In this document: positions 24,961-34,898 of the stretch, piece by piece
How positions within the stretch are numbered: position 1 is the stretch's first letter
Layout of the letters: the number at the start of each line of letters is the position of its first letter
Assembly: GCA_031292525.1 (NCBI GenBank)
Contig: JARLGY010000037.1
Coordinates: 186,001 to 250,000 of the forward strand
Origin: Flavipsychrobacter sp.
GTDB lineage: Bacteria; Bacteroidota; Bacteroidia; Chitinophagales; Chitinophagaceae
Length of the DNA stretch: 64,000 nt
Reading direction: 5' to 3'
Notes under the pieces: generated by a model
Databases searched by the model: none
Seen by the model: only the letters and a program-made list of their open reading frames with translations
What the model was told of the DNA's origin: nothing
Made by a program: the position numbers and the translations under genes

Positions 24961-26382
24961 ATGTCACGTAAAACAAAGATCGTTGCTACCGTAGGACCGG
25001 CATCAAACACTTACGAAAAATTATTAACGCTCATACAGGCTGGTGTAAATGTATTCAGGCTCAATTTCTCGCATGGTACACACGAGCAGCACAAGCTGGT
25101 AATAGATCACATACACAAGATCAATGAAACTTTCGGCTACACCATAGCCATACTTGCCGATCTGCAGGGCCCCAAACTGCGTGTAGGGGAGATAAAAGAC
25201 AATGCCCTGGACCTGAAAATGGGCGACACCTTTTATTTTAGCAACGAGAAAACAATAGGTACGTTGGAGAACATCTACATCTCTTACCCTGATTTCCATA
25301 AGGATGTGAAAATTGGGGAAAAGATATTGCTTGATGACGGAAAGATAGAAGTACTGGTAACTGAAATAACTGCGGACAATCGCGTAAAAGTAACCGTTAC
25401 AGCTCCCGGCCTGCTATCATCGCGTAAGGGTGTAAACCTGCCAGATACTGCTATATCACTCCCCTCTTTATCTGAAAAGGACCTGAATGACCTGGAGTTC
25501 ATTATTACAGAGAATATTGACTGGATAGGCCTTTCTTTTGTACGCAAGCCCGAAGATATACTGGACCTGCGTAGCCGTATAGAGGCGCGCAACAGCAATG
25601 CAAAGATCATTGCCAAGATAGAGAAGCCGGAAGCACTGGTGCACCTGAGGGAAATCATACTAGCATCGGACGCTGTGATGGTGGCCCGTGGCGACCTGGG
25701 TGTAGAACTGCCGCTGCAGCAGATACCTATGATACAGAAAAACATAGTACGCAAATGCATACACAGGGCCAAACCGGTGATCATAGCCACCCAGATGATG
25801 GAAAGCATGATAGACCGCAGCCGCCCCAACCGCAGTGAGATAACTGACGTGGCCAACGCTGTACTTGAAGGCGCTGATGCTGTAATGCTCAGCGGAGAAA
25901 CCGCTATGGGCCAATATCCTGAACTGGTTATTAAGACCATGGTGAGTATAATAGAAGAAGTAGAAAAAGAAGCTGTGGTGTATAACCGCAACCTGGTACC
26001 ACAGCCACATTCTCCATCGTTCCTTAGCGATGCACTGTGCTACAATGCTTGTGTAATAGCTAAAGATGTGCAGGCCAATGCACTTATAGGTATGACACAG
26101 TCGGGATATACTGGCTTTATGCTATCCAGCTTCAGGCCACACTCGCCTCTGTATGTATTTACCAAACTAAAGCAACTGGTAAACCAACTAAGCCTTAGCT
26201 GGGGCGTGCAGGCCTTTTTCTACGATAGAGAAGAAAGTGTAGATGAAATAATTAACGACCAGATAAACATTCTGAAAGAAAAAGACTTGCTGAAACAGGC
26301 GGATGTTGTAGTGAGTACAGGCAGCTTACCAGTACAAGCCCACTTGCCTACCAATATGATAAAGATAAGTGTAGTAGAATAA
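24961..26382 (+). CDS. pyk: Pyruvate kinase
   Basis: 473 aa, normal for bacterial Pyk. Converts PEP and ADP to pyruvate and ATP. Signatures: RLNFSHGTHEQHK at about residues 34-46, LADLQGPKLRVG near 66, IIAKIEKPEALVHL at about 217-230 with the catalytic Lys, and VARGDLGVELPLQ near 240-252 with metal-binding Glu/Asp. The C-terminal regulatory domain is present. Divergent from atpG with a 186-bp gap. Confidence 0.97.
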   Translation: MSRKTKIVATVGPASNTYEKLLTLIQAGVNVFRLNFSHGTHEQHKLVIDHIHKINETFGYTIAILADLQGPKLRVGEIKDNALDLKMGDTFYFSNEKTIGTLENIYISYPDFHKDVKIGEKILLDDGKIEVLVTEITADNRVKVTVTAPGLLSSRKGVNLPDTAISLPSLSEKDLNDLEFIITENIDWIGLSFVRKPEDILDLRSRIEARNSNAKIIAKIEKPEALVHLREIILASDAVMVARGDLGVELPLQQIPMIQKNIVRKCIHRAKPVIIATQMMESMIDRSRPNRSEITDVANAVLEGADAVMLSGETAMGQYPELVIKTMVSIIEEVEKEAVVYNRNLVPQPHSPSFLSDALCYNACVIAKDVQANALIGMTQSGYTGFMLSSFRPHSPLYVFTKLKQLVNQLSLSWGVQAFFYDREESVDEIINDQINILKEKDLLKQADVVVSTGSLPVQAHLPTNMIKISVVE

Positions 26383-26446
26383 GTCGTAAGTAGGTTCACT
26401 GGAAATAGTGAGGATGCCTTTCGACAATAAGAACAATATACAATGT

Positions 26447-26478
26447 AAAATGGCCGGGTGATGCCCGGCCATTTATAT
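26447..26478. terminator. Terminator between pyk and the DUF1579 gene
   Basis: Perfect 11-bp stem AAATGGCCGGG / CCCGGCCATTT with 5-base loop, between convergent genes; usable in both directions. Confidence 0.85.
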
Positions 26479-26495
26479 TTAAGACGATCTCGTAC

Positions 26496-27059
26496 CTAAA
26501 TCTTTGTCAGTAGTATTTCCATCGACTTGTACTCCTTGCCCTTGGAGGTCATGTACATTTCATTTTTTTGATGGGTATCATCTATAAAGGTGATCACCTG
26601 GCGGCAAGGTATTTCTTTTTTAGTTATTGGGTCAACCATCTTGGTTTTAAAATCGATGCTTTTTTTAGCGTCATCCCACTTGCCTTCACCATACATCATA
26701 CCGGTGCCCATATTGTCTATCCATGTGGTAAAGAAGATCTTCTTAGCATTGTCGTAGCCTGTTATGCTCATACCAGTAAAGGGCATACCCATAAACGACC
26801 CTGTGGCTGTGGAGCGCTGGTAGCGGCCATCCATCATCATTTCGCTTACAGATGTTGAGGTCCACTTCATAGGTTCTGCACCGGGCTTCATCCAGAAAGT
26901 TATTGCCTGGCTCCAATTGCCAGTACTTTTAGCCAGCATAGCATGCATAGGCCCTGGTGTAGCATAGTCCATGTAGGCTTTTTGCTCGGCTGCGCCATCT
27001 TGCGCACTTGCAGAAAAATAAAGTGCAATACTACATAATACAACAAACAGCTTTTTCAT
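26496..27059 (-). CDS. Secreted DUF1579-type protein
   Basis: 187 aa from MKKLFVVLCSIALYFSASAQ (27059), a clear Sec signal peptide; the frame opens at 27104. The mature part has the DUF1579 pattern: HAMLAKSTGNWSQAITFWMKPG near residue 40, then MMDGRYQRSTATGSFMGMPFTGMSITGYDNAKKIFFTTWIDNMGTGMMYGEG in the middle, ending in an antiparallel strand set. Role unknown; such proteins are often periplasmic and occur next to oxidative-metabolism genes. Single gene, converging with pyk. Confidence 0.82.
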   Translation of the reverse strand: MKKLFVVLCSIALYFSASAQDGAAEQKAYMDYATPGPMHAMLAKSTGNWSQAITFWMKPGAEPMKWTSTSVSEMMMDGRYQRSTATGSFMGMPFTGMSITGYDNAKKIFFTTWIDNMGTGMMYGEGKWDDAKKSIDFKTKMVDPITKKEIPCRQVITFIDDTHQKNEMYMTSKGKEYKSMEILLTKI

Positions 27060-27156
27060 AAATAAAAGTTTAATGGAACATAAAAGTACAAAATGGGCAA
27101 ACAACTACATAACAATTCATTGAAATATAATACAGTTTAGCTAGCGTCTTAAAAGT

Positions 27157-27192
27157 AAAAAGCATCCCACGATTGTGAGATGCTTTTTCCAA
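27157..27192 (-). terminator. Terminator of dnaK
   Basis: AAAAAGCATC / GATGCTTTTT stem with 12-base loop just downstream of dnaK; the minus-strand transcript ends in a U-run. Confidence 0.8.
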
Positions 27193-27207
27193 ACTATCTA
27201 TCTATTT

Positions 27208-29100
27208 TTATTTTACTTCTTCATATTCAGCATCAGCTACGCTGCCATCGTTAGCCGCGCCAGCATGTTCCTGGTGCTGCTCCTGGCCTCCGCCTTGCTG
27301 ACCTGCGCTGTACATGTCTGCACTTGCAGCATTCCAAGCAGCATTCAATTCTGCTTCAGCAGTATCAATGCCATTCAGGTCTTCGCTTCTGTGTGCTTCC
27401 TTAAGTTTAGCAACTGCGGCTTCAATAGGTGCTTTTTTGTCAGCAGGTATTTTGTCGCCGTATTCTTTCAGTTGTTTTTCGGTAGTGAAGATCAGGCTAT
27501 CAGCCTTGTTCAGCTTTTCAACCCTTTCACGCACTTCTTTATCAGCCGCTTCGTTAGCCTTAGCGTCATCCTTCATGCGTTCTATTTCTTCTTTGCTTAA
27601 GCCGCTACCAGCTTCAATACGGATGTTCTGTTGTTTGCCAGTACCCTTGTCTTTAGCAGTTACATGTAAGATACCATTCGCATCGATGTCGAATATTACT
27701 TCAACCTGTGGAACACCACGTGGTGCCGGTGGAATACCATCGAGTATGAAACGACCCAAGTTCTTATTGTCCTTAGCCATTGGGCGTTCGCCTTGCAATA
27801 CGTTTATTTCAACACTTGGCTGGCTATCGCTGGCAGTAGAGAATACCTCACTCTTTTTGGTAGGGATGGTAGTATTTGATTCTATCAGGCGTGTCATTAC
27901 ACCACCATAAGTTTCAATACCCAAAGAAAGCGGAGTTACGTCAAGCAACAACACATCCTTTACATCGCCGCTTAATACACCGCCTTGTATGGCAGCACCT
28001 ACAGCAACAACTTCATCCGGGTTTACACTCTTGTTAGGTTTTTTACCGAAGAATTTTTCAACTACTTCCTGTATGCGTGGGATACGTGTAGAACCACCAA
28101 CCAGGATGATTTCGTCAATCTGGCTTGTGCTCATAGAAGCATCTTTCAATGCTTTACGGCAAGGCTCCAGTGTACGCTCAACCAGGCTATCAGACAGTTG
28201 TTCGAACTTAGCACGGCTCATTTTGCGCACGAGGTGCTTAGGCACACCGTCAACCGCAGTTATATAAGGAAGGTTTATTTCAGTTTCCTGAGAAGAAGAC
28301 AACTCGATCTTAGCTTTTTCAGCAGCTTCCTTTAAACGCTGCCAAGACATTGGATCTTTACGCAGGTCTATAGCTTCGTCTTTCTTAAATTCGTCAGCCA
28401 ACCAGTCCATGATCACTTTATCAAAGTCATCACCACCAAGGTGAGTATCACCGTTTGTTGATTTTACTTCAAATACACCATCGCCCAGCTCCAGGATAGA
28501 TACGTCGAATGTACCACCACCTAAGTCGAACACAGCTATTTTGCTATCCACGTGCTGTTTGTCCATACCATAAGCTAAAGCAGCTGCGGTAGGTTCGTTA
28601 ATGATACGACGTACGTTAAGACCAGCAATTTCGCCAGCTTCTTTAGTAGCCTGGCGCTGCGCATCGTTAAAGTATGCCGGTACTGTAATAACTGCTTCGT
28701 TCACTTCTGTACCCAGGAATTCTTCAGCAGTTTTCTTCATTTTCTGAAGGATCATTGCAGAAATTTCCTGTGGAGTGTACATGCGGCCATCTATATCCAC
28801 ACGGGGAGTATTGTTCTCGCCCTTTACAATTTTATAAGAGTTATGAGCTATTTCGCCTGTCACTTCGTCAAAACGACGACCCATAAAACGTTTTATGGAC
28901 ATAACAGTGTTTGTAGGGTTGGTAATGGCCTGACGTTTTGCAGGGTCACCTACCTTACGTTCTCCGTTCTTTAAAAAAGCTACTACCGATGGGGTGGTAC
29001 GGCGACCTTCATCGTTCGCAATTACCACGGGCTCATTCCCTTCCATCACAGAAACACATGAGTTGGTAGTTCCTAAGTCAATGCCAATAATTTTTGCCAT
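27208..29100 (-). CDS. dnaK: Chaperone DnaK (Hsp70)
   Basis: 630 aa. N-terminal ATPase with [16 protein letters not shown] (residues 5-20), [13 protein letters not shown] around 193-205 and [12 protein letters not shown] near 335; linker [19 protein letters not shown]; substrate-binding domain and helical lid, ending with a Gly/Gln-rich tail and EEVK. It refolds proteins with DnaJ and GrpE, neither of which is in the window. Upstream lie 545 bp without a convincing gene. No CIRCE element was seen; a cluster of AAATGTC words is present instead (29341-29475). Confidence 0.98.
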   Translation of the reverse strand: MAKIIGIDLGTTNSCVSVMEGNEPVVIANDEGRRTTPSVVAFLKNGERKVGDPAKRQAITNPTNTVMSIKRFMGRRFDEVTGEIAHNSYKIVKGENNTPRVDIDGRMYTPQEISAMILQKMKKTAEEFLGTEVNEAVITVPAYFNDAQRQATKEAGEIAGLNVRRIINEPTAAALAYGMDKQHVDSKIAVFDLGGGTFDVSILELGDGVFEVKSTNGDTHLGGDDFDKVIMDWLADEFKKDEAIDLRKDPMSWQRLKEAAEKAKIELSSSQETEINLPYITAVDGVPKHLVRKMSRAKFEQLSDSLVERTLEPCRKALKDASMSTSQIDEIILVGGSTRIPRIQEVVEKFFGKKPNKSVNPDEVVAVGAAIQGGVLSGDVKDVLLLDVTPLSLGIETYGGVMTRLIESNTTIPTKKSEVFSTASDSQPSVEINVLQGERPMAKDNKNLGRFILDGIPPAPRGVPQVEVIFDIDANGILHVTAKDKGTGKQQNIRIEAGSGLSKEEIERMKDDAKANEAADKEVRERVEKLNKADSLIFTTEKQLKEYGDKIPADKKAPIEAAVAKLKEAHRSEDLNGIDTAEAELNAAWNAASADMYSAGQQGGGQEQHQEHAGAANDGSVADAEYEEVK

Positions 29101-29645
29101 AATTGATTTTTAAGTATTGTAATTAAATTTTATTCTCTCCTCAATCTTAGACAATAAATATACCAGCATGGCAACATCAGAAATAATGTCAGTATTTCTG
29201 CCATTGTGAAAGAAAAAATACCACCTGGATAAGACATTATGATGTTAATAATGCCATAGAAGGCAAAATAACTGATAAGTAAGGCTGTGAAACAACATAG
29301 TTGTAGAAAATAAAGCCCGGAAAAATTTCGTTGCAAGGAGAAATGTCTGTTGTGATAAAAAGCATCAAAAAGGACATTTTATCAGCGGAGGATGCGCTGA
29401 GCGCCTTTCCAGCAGGACATATTAACTTAAAGCAACAAATTAAAAATGTCGGTAAATGTCCGTTGACAGACATTTTGAAATTTTGACTGGATGTTGAACA
29501 CCAGTAACCGACTAACTGATATTGGCTATTTAATAGCTAAATGTAACCAATGCAAGTTACAATACCAGCAGATAGCCTGTAAATGAAGATATCCACTTTT
29601 TATGAAGCCAGCCTATGCAACTAAGCGGCACAACAAATGTATGCC
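29101..29645. other. 545-bp gap upstream of dnaK
   Basis: No convincing gene. A TTG-started 68-codon hydrophobic frame (29130-29336, minus) exists but has no ATG start or recognised family. Within 29341-29475 the word AAATGTC occurs five times on either strand, including an inverted pair 29454-29460 / 29469-29475. Confidence 0.4.
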
Positions 29646-30710
29646 TTAATATGTTGAACCAACTATACCCAAATTCTTGGTAACGGCGTTCGCCATTATG
29701 GAGTCGAGCGTAGTAACATCATATGTTACATAACCACTACGAAAACCACGGCCTCCATACAACCCCAGTACACGATTTGTACCTTTAGAAGACATCATAT
29801 TGGTATAATTAGGCTCTATATCCATACCGGTAAGCCCGGTACCCAGGGATTGGGTAATGAGCATATAGTTATAAAAATCTTTATTAGCCGCTGAAAGAAT
29901 GAGCTGAGCACTATCCATGAGCCTGGTTACAAATTGAGGTGGCGTTTTCATGGCACCTGACAGGAAATTATAAAACTGTACATTATCAGTACTCAAAGTA
30001 AACCCAAAAGACGGAGCCCCGGCATTGCCCGATGGCGTGGCTGTTGCAAAATCCCAATCGACATATTTTTTCACCGTGGTATTTGTCTGCGAATTTTTCT
30101 CTACCCATCTTACTCTTAATGTACCCACCAGATAACCTACAGTAGGCGGCACGCTGCCGCGTACCAAAAACTGGTTTGCAGAACGCGAGAAATTAAGCGA
30201 AGTACCCAAATTATCCAGGTATGGACATGAAAAGTTTGCAGAAGATTCATCTATAATTGTGGTTTCAGCAGAATCAACCTCGCCTGAAGTAGGGTTAGTG
30301 ATGAGCAACCTGTAAGTATTGTTGGGATCTAAAGCATTTTTAAACTTATATGCATAATTGGGGGTAGTAAAAAAAGCACCGCTGTCTTTTTGATACCCTT
30401 CCTGGTTTAGGTCGACCCGGGTAAGTGTGATAGGCGCGCCTACCATATTGCCGCTGTTAAAAGCTTCGAGCACGACATTCAACTGCGGATAGAAGCTGGA
30501 ATCTGATACCTTTTCCATATTATAAGCACTAAGGCTCTGGGAAAGGAAAGCTTTTTGGATACGTATATAATGTGCGGTATCGCCCTCATCGAGCAAACCA
30601 TATACTATAGTTATATTTTGATAAGGGGCCGCAGTATCGAACTTAGTAGAGCACCCTGCCATAGCAGCCAGTACAAAAACGCAAAAAGAAAAGAATGGAA
30701 GGTGTTTCAT
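29646..30710 (-). CDS. Surface or periplasmic lipoprotein, function unknown
   Basis: 354 aa from the Met at 30710, which gives a lipoprotein signal MKHLPFFSFCVFVLAAMAGC; the frame opens at 30773. The mature protein is beta-rich: YQNITIVYGLLDEGDTAHYIRIQKAFL near residue 30, SAETTIIDESSANFSCPYL near 150, and TLRVRWVEKNSQ near 190. The layout recalls SusF/DUF4249-like lipoproteins of Bacteroidota but I do not claim membership. No SusC/D partner is adjacent. Single gene; the next gene upstream (argS) is divergent. Confidence 0.6.
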   Translation of the reverse strand: MKHLPFFSFCVFVLAAMAGCSTKFDTAAPYQNITIVYGLLDEGDTAHYIRIQKAFLSQSLSAYNMEKVSDSSFYPQLNVVLEAFNSGNMVGAPITLTRVDLNQEGYQKDSGAFFTTPNYAYKFKNALDPNNTYRLLITNPTSGEVDSAETTIIDESSANFSCPYLDNLGTSLNFSRSANQFLVRGSVPPTVGYLVGTLRVRWVEKNSQTNTTVKKYVDWDFATATPSGNAGAPSFGFTLSTDNVQFYNFLSGAMKTPPQFVTRLMDSAQLILSAANKDFYNYMLITQSLGTGLTGMDIEPNYTNMMSSKGTNRVLGLYGGRGFRSGYVTYDVTTLDSIMANAVTKNLGIVGSTY

Positions 30711-30829
30711 TGCCGCTAATTTGTTATAAAAGCAGGCAAAGATAATGGAATGCCTTCTAATAATAGTGTACATAAAATCTTAAATTATATGGAACAGACA
30801 CTAACAAGACGTAGTACAAGTGCTATAGC

Positions 30830-30864
30830 TTTGGTACAATTGCCATGTTTAAAAAGTATTTTTG
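30830..30864 (+). promoter_or_regulatory. Possible Bacteroidota-type promoter of argS
   Basis: TTTG at 30830-30833 and TATTTTTG (matches TANNTTTG) at 30857-30864, 17 bases before the start codon. The spacing of 23 is slightly more than the usual 19-21, so this is a tentative call. Confidence 0.35.
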
Positions 30865-30880
30865 CTGTAAATAATTATAA

Positions 30881-32680
30881 ATGACGCTTGCCGCCCAGAT
30901 AAAACTGATTGTTGCAGATGCCGTAAAGCATCTTTTTGCTGATGCCGATGTGAAAGGGGTTACCATTACTATTAACCAGACCAAGCCTGAATTTGAAGGC
31001 GACTATACCGTTGTGCTATTCCCTTTTGTAAAAGTGCTGAGAATGAAACCCGATGCACTAGGCGCACAATTGGGCACTTACCTGGTAGAGAAAACCGGGA
31101 TTTTTACATCTTACCAGGTAGTAAGCGGTTTTTTAAACCTTACGGTTAACGATAACTATTGGGTCAACTTCCTGCTGAACAACTTTAATAATATACACTT
31201 TGGCGAAAAGCCAGGGACAGACTGCCGAGTGATGATAGAATACTCATCGCCCAACACCAATAAGCCACTGCATTTTGGGCATATGCGCAATATTTTTTTG
31301 GGCGCAGCTATGGCTCAAATATGCAAAGCAAATGGCAAGCAGGTGGTAAAAGCCAACCTGATCAACGATCGGGGCATACACATCTGCAAGTCAATGGTGG
31401 CCTGGCAAGAGTATGGAAATAATGCAACACCGGAATCGACTGGCCTAAAGGGAGACCATTTGGTGGGCGACTATTATGTAAAATTTAATGATGTTTATAA
31501 GGAAGAGATAGCACAACTGGTAGCTGAAGGTACAGATAAGGATAAAGCCGAGAAAGAAGCACCCATAATGAAGGAAGCCCAAGCCATGCTGCGCGACTGG
31601 GAAGCCGGAGAGATGGAAGTACGTGAACTGTGGCAAACCATGAACGGATGGGTATATAAAGGCTTTGACGACACCTACCGTAAAATGGGCATCACCTTTG
31701 ACAAAACCTATTACGAAAGCAACACTTACCTGCTGGGTAAGAATATTGTTGCTGAAGGCCTTGAAAAAAAGGTGCTGTTTACCAAGGAGGATGGCAGCGT
31801 ATGGATAGACCTGACGGAAGACGGCCTGGACCAAAAGCTACTACTGCGTGGCGATGGGACAAGTGTATATATGACACAAGACCTAGGTACTGCCCGGCTG
31901 AAGTATGATGACTACAAACTAAGCCAGAGTGTATATGTGATAGCTGACGAGCAGAACTACCACATGCAGGTACTGAAGCTGATACTTAAAAAACTGGGTG
32001 AGCCATGCGCAGATGGTATATACCACTTGTCTTACGGGATGGTAGAACTGCCTACCGGGCGTATGAAGAGCCGTGAGGGTACCGTAGTGGATGCTGATGA
32101 TATGATAGCGGAGATGATAAGCCTGGCCCAAACGCAAACTGAACAGGCGGGCAAAAGCGATGGATTTACCCATGCAGAACTAGCTGCACTCTATGAAATG
32201 ATAGGCCTGGGTGCACTTAAGTTTTACCTGCTGCGTGTGGACCCTAAGAAGAAAATGATCTTTGACCCCAAAGAAAGTATAGACCTGCACGGTTATACGG
32301 CTACATTTATACAATATGCCCACGCGCGTATATGCAGCATATTGCGAAAAGAAAATGTGCCTTTACTGCCGGGCAATACCAAGTTTCAGTCAACCGACTT
32401 TAAACAGGCTATAACACTAGCGGAAAAGAATATTGTGGTTGCCCTGGAGCAATACCCCGACGTATTAGCATCTGCCGCTGAGGAGTACGACCCGTCTACA
32501 CTGTGTAACTACTCATTCCAATTAGCGCAGTTATTTAATACTTTTTATGACGAACACAGCATCAGCAAGGCAGAGAACGAAGAGAAAAAACAACTGCGAT
32601 TGATGATGATCATTATGACTGCACAAACCCTGCGCCATGCCATGAACCTGATGGGCATTAAGCTACCAGAAAGGATGTAA
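30881..32680 (+). CDS. argS: Arginyl-tRNA synthetase
   Basis: 599 aa class I synthetase. The N-terminal Add1 domain is followed by the HIGH motif as HFGH (residues 131-134, in PNTNKPLHFGHMRN) and by the KMSKS region as GRMKSREGTVV (around 385), the reduced form usual in ArgRS. The C-terminal anticodon-binding DALR domain ends AQTLRHAMNLMGIKLPERM. Charges tRNA-Arg with arginine. Monocistronic, ended by a hairpin at 32703. Confidence 0.97.
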   Translation: MTLAAQIKLIVADAVKHLFADADVKGVTITINQTKPEFEGDYTVVLFPFVKVLRMKPDALGAQLGTYLVEKTGIFTSYQVVSGFLNLTVNDNYWVNFLLNNFNNIHFGEKPGTDCRVMIEYSSPNTNKPLHFGHMRNIFLGAAMAQICKANGKQVVKANLINDRGIHICKSMVAWQEYGNNATPESTGLKGDHLVGDYYVKFNDVYKEEIAQLVAEGTDKDKAEKEAPIMKEAQAMLRDWEAGEMEVRELWQTMNGWVYKGFDDTYRKMGITFDKTYYESNTYLLGKNIVAEGLEKKVLFTKEDGSVWIDLTEDGLDQKLLLRGDGTSVYMTQDLGTARLKYDDYKLSQSVYVIADEQNYHMQVLKLILKKLGEPCADGIYHLSYGMVELPTGRMKSREGTVVDADDMIAEMISLAQTQTEQAGKSDGFTHAELAALYEMIGLGALKFYLLRVDPKKKMIFDPKESIDLHGYTATFIQYAHARICSILRKENVPLLPGNTKFQSTDFKQAITLAEKNIVVALEQYPDVLASAAEEYDPSTLCNYSFQLAQLFNTFYDEHSISKAENEEKKQLRLMMIIMTAQTLRHAMNLMGIKLPERM

Positions 32681-32702
32681 AATCAGAACATAATCTATAA
32701 TT

Positions 32703-32742
32703 AATATGGAGTATTTCTTGCGAAATGCTCCATATTTTATTT
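32703..32742 (+). terminator. Terminator of argS
   Basis: Stem AATATGGAG-T-ATTTC / GAAAT-G-CTCCATATT with TTGC loop and following TTTATTTT. Confidence 0.85.
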
Positions 32743-32950
32743 TGACATGCATTCATAAAAGAATACAAATACCGTCTCATATCTGGGCCACAATTAACAC
32801 ATCCCGCAGATCAGAATGTCTTTCCGCATAACAACCAAAGAAGTACATGGTCCTTTAAAAAGATATTTTGAAATTATGTTAAAGAAAAATACTCAAAAGG
32901 TTGCGTAATTATTTTCTATATACTATATTGTGTATGAAAAAATCAACTTT

Positions 32951-33727
32951 ATGAAAAAACTGTACATCTATCTACTTCTTTGTGTGGCTTCAACTACATC
33001 TTTTGCACAAACAGACATTGCTTTAAACCGTTGGGTGACTAAAGCCCTTGTGCCACACTCTGACTCATTATTGCACTTCGAGAAAAATACTGATAGTTTC
33101 GTCGTAAACCCAACAACTCCGGTTAACTACGCGTTTCGGTATTTCTTTATAAATAATGGCCCCAATGCCTTGACACCTTCTGACACCTTGCATCTTAAAT
33201 CTCCATGGGTTTATGGAAGTACCTTTTCAATAAGCCTGGGCGGTCTAACCAGCTTTGCAGTTCACGATACAATTTGGTTGCAAGGAGCACCAATTAAGAC
33301 TTTCAATTCCGTTGCTACAGCTAGTGGGTCGTATCTCTTTTGCGATAGTGTCTGGGCAACCCATCAAAATGGTGCGGTTATTACCGATCCCGTTCCAAGC
33401 AATAACGATTTTTGTACTACCAATTATATCAAGGTGTTCAAGACAGGTGTAGAACAACTTACAAACAACGTTCCTAATGGCCTAAGCATCTACCCTAACC
33501 CTGCTACAAGCAATATTAATTTCAACTATGATTTTACAGGTGCTTCTAAAGCCACATTAATGATCACAGATGTTGTAGGTAGGACGGTTTACCAGGAAGA
33601 GTTAACAGACCTCGGGAATAAAAAGACTGTTACTGTAAATATTAACAGTTATACACCTGGTGTCTACCTTGCTATACTTGTTGTTGATGATACAAGAGTA
33701 GTAGGAAAATTCAATGTTCAGAAGTAA
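32951..33727 (+). CDS. Small secreted T9SS type A protein, copy 1
   Basis: 258 aa from MKKLYIYLLLCVASTTSFAQ (32951); the frame opens at 32930. The mature part of about 155 residues has beta-strand character and a Cys pair (CDSVWATHQ...DFCTTN), then a T9SS type A sorting domain beginning LSIYPNPATSNINFNYDF and ending KFNVQK. It is a paralogue of the next gene (34064): signal peptide, Cys positions and sorting domain align. Function of the N-terminal part unknown. Confidence 0.85.
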   Translation: MKKLYIYLLLCVASTTSFAQTDIALNRWVTKALVPHSDSLLHFEKNTDSFVVNPTTPVNYAFRYFFINNGPNALTPSDTLHLKSPWVYGSTFSISLGGLTSFAVHDTIWLQGAPIKTFNSVATASGSYLFCDSVWATHQNGAVITDPVPSNNDFCTTNYIKVFKTGVEQLTNNVPNGLSIYPNPATSNINFNYDFTGASKATLMITDVVGRTVYQEELTDLGNKKTVTVNINSYTPGVYLAILVVDDTRVVGKFNVQK

Positions 33728-34063
33728 CTAATTCAGTGCTATTTGTATATATAGGCGGGCAATGCCCGCCTATTTTTTGGTGTATTACAGTAATGGGAAA
33801 ATTAAATATAAGTAATGGGTACACTAAAAAAAGGCAACCAATCGATATTGACTAATACATTAAAAAAAATAAATACACATAATTGATACAAACAATATTT
33901 TTTACACAGTCATTTGTGATTTCATTTAAAATTTAAGATTATTTCAAAGTTGCCTTTAAAGAAACTTCAAACTCATAAAGTCGATTATAAAATAATACAG
34001 TGGAGATTTTTTTTTGGCAGGTGAACCCTATGTATTATCTTGTGGTCTGAAAAAAAACTTTTT
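33728..34063. other. Gap between the two tandem T9SS genes
   Basis: Apart from the terminator at 33751-33778 this 336-bp stretch is AT-rich and shows no gene. The last bases before each of the two start codons (ACTTTATGAAAAAACTGTAC-type) are alike, a sign of duplication. Confidence 0.4.
33751..33778 (+). terminator. Terminator after copy 1
   Basis: Perfect 10-bp stem ATAGGCGGGC / GCCCGCCTAT, AAT loop, T6 tail. Confidence 0.9.
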
Positions 34064-34819
34064 ATGAAAAAACTGTACATCTTTCTACTTTTAGCCGCAT
34101 TATTTTCAACTAAAACCTTTGCACAATCTGCAGATCTTCAATTGTTACACACAATTGCTAGGTACACTTCAACTGCAACCCTACACTACATGAACAATAA
34201 GGATACAGTTATTGTAAATCCAACTGTAGCGACGCCTTATTATTATGGTTATGAATTTGTGAATCATGGTACATCTGCATTGCTTGCGACTGACACTATC
34301 CACCTTCATTCATTTATATTTGGTAACATTCGCTTGAGTTTACCCTCAACTGGTTTCCCTGTTGGCGATACACTTAGCTTTGGCGATACAGTATCATTAT
34401 TCACTGGTGTAACAGCAGGAACTTACAACTGGTGTGATAGTATATATTACACTCACGTAAGTGGTGCAGTTGGAACTGATCCAGTGCTTACAAATAATGT
34501 TATCTGCAACACTGTTGTTGTACAGGTATATAACGTTGGTGTAGCTCAACTTACAAACAATGTACCAAACGGTTTAAGCATCTATCCTAACCCAGCAAGT
34601 ACAAATGTTAACTTCAACTACGATTTCTCTGGTGCATCAAAAGCATCTTTGATCATATCTGATGTTGTTGGCCGTACTGTTTACCAGGAAGAAATAACAG
34701 ATCTATCAGGCAAGAAGAACATTACAGTAAATGTAAACTCTTTCGTGCCAGGTATCTATGTTGCTACACTTGTTGTTGATGATGCCCGCATTGTAGGTAA
34801 ATTCAACGTTCAGAAATAA
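34064..34819 (+). CDS. Small secreted T9SS type A protein, copy 2
   Basis: 251 aa from MKKLYIFLLLAALFSTKTFAQ (34064). Paralogue of the gene at 32951, sharing the LTNNVPNGLSIYPNPA start and IVGKFNVQK end of the sorting domain nearly unchanged, while the N-terminal part (residues 22-160) has diverged more. Both are closed by similar GGCGGGC terminators. It was probably produced by tandem duplication. Cargo function unknown. Confidence 0.85.
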   Translation: MKKLYIFLLLAALFSTKTFAQSADLQLLHTIARYTSTATLHYMNNKDTVIVNPTVATPYYYGYEFVNHGTSALLATDTIHLHSFIFGNIRLSLPSTGFPVGDTLSFGDTVSLFTGVTAGTYNWCDSIYYTHVSGAVGTDPVLTNNVICNTVVVQVYNVGVAQLTNNVPNGLSIYPNPASTNVNFNYDFSGASKASLIISDVVGRTVYQEEITDLSGKKNITVNVNSFVPGIYVATLVVDDARIVGKFNVQK

Positions 34820-34839
34820 TTTTAAAATCCATTTTATTT

Positions 34840-34870
34840 AAAGGCGGGCTATGTGCCCGCCTTTTCTTTT
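34840..34870 (+). terminator. Terminator after copy 2
   Basis: Perfect 10-bp stem AAAGGCGGGC / GCCCGCCTTT, 5-base loop, T-rich tail. The first in-frame Met of the recR frame (34851) lies inside it. Confidence 0.9.
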
Positions 34871-34898
34871 TAGTAAATTTGCGGGTAATTTTGATCAA

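Noticed and set aside
29130-29336. 68-codon hydrophobic minus-strand frame upstream of dnaK
   Set aside because: It has only a TTG start, no ATG in the upstream frame and no family resemblance.
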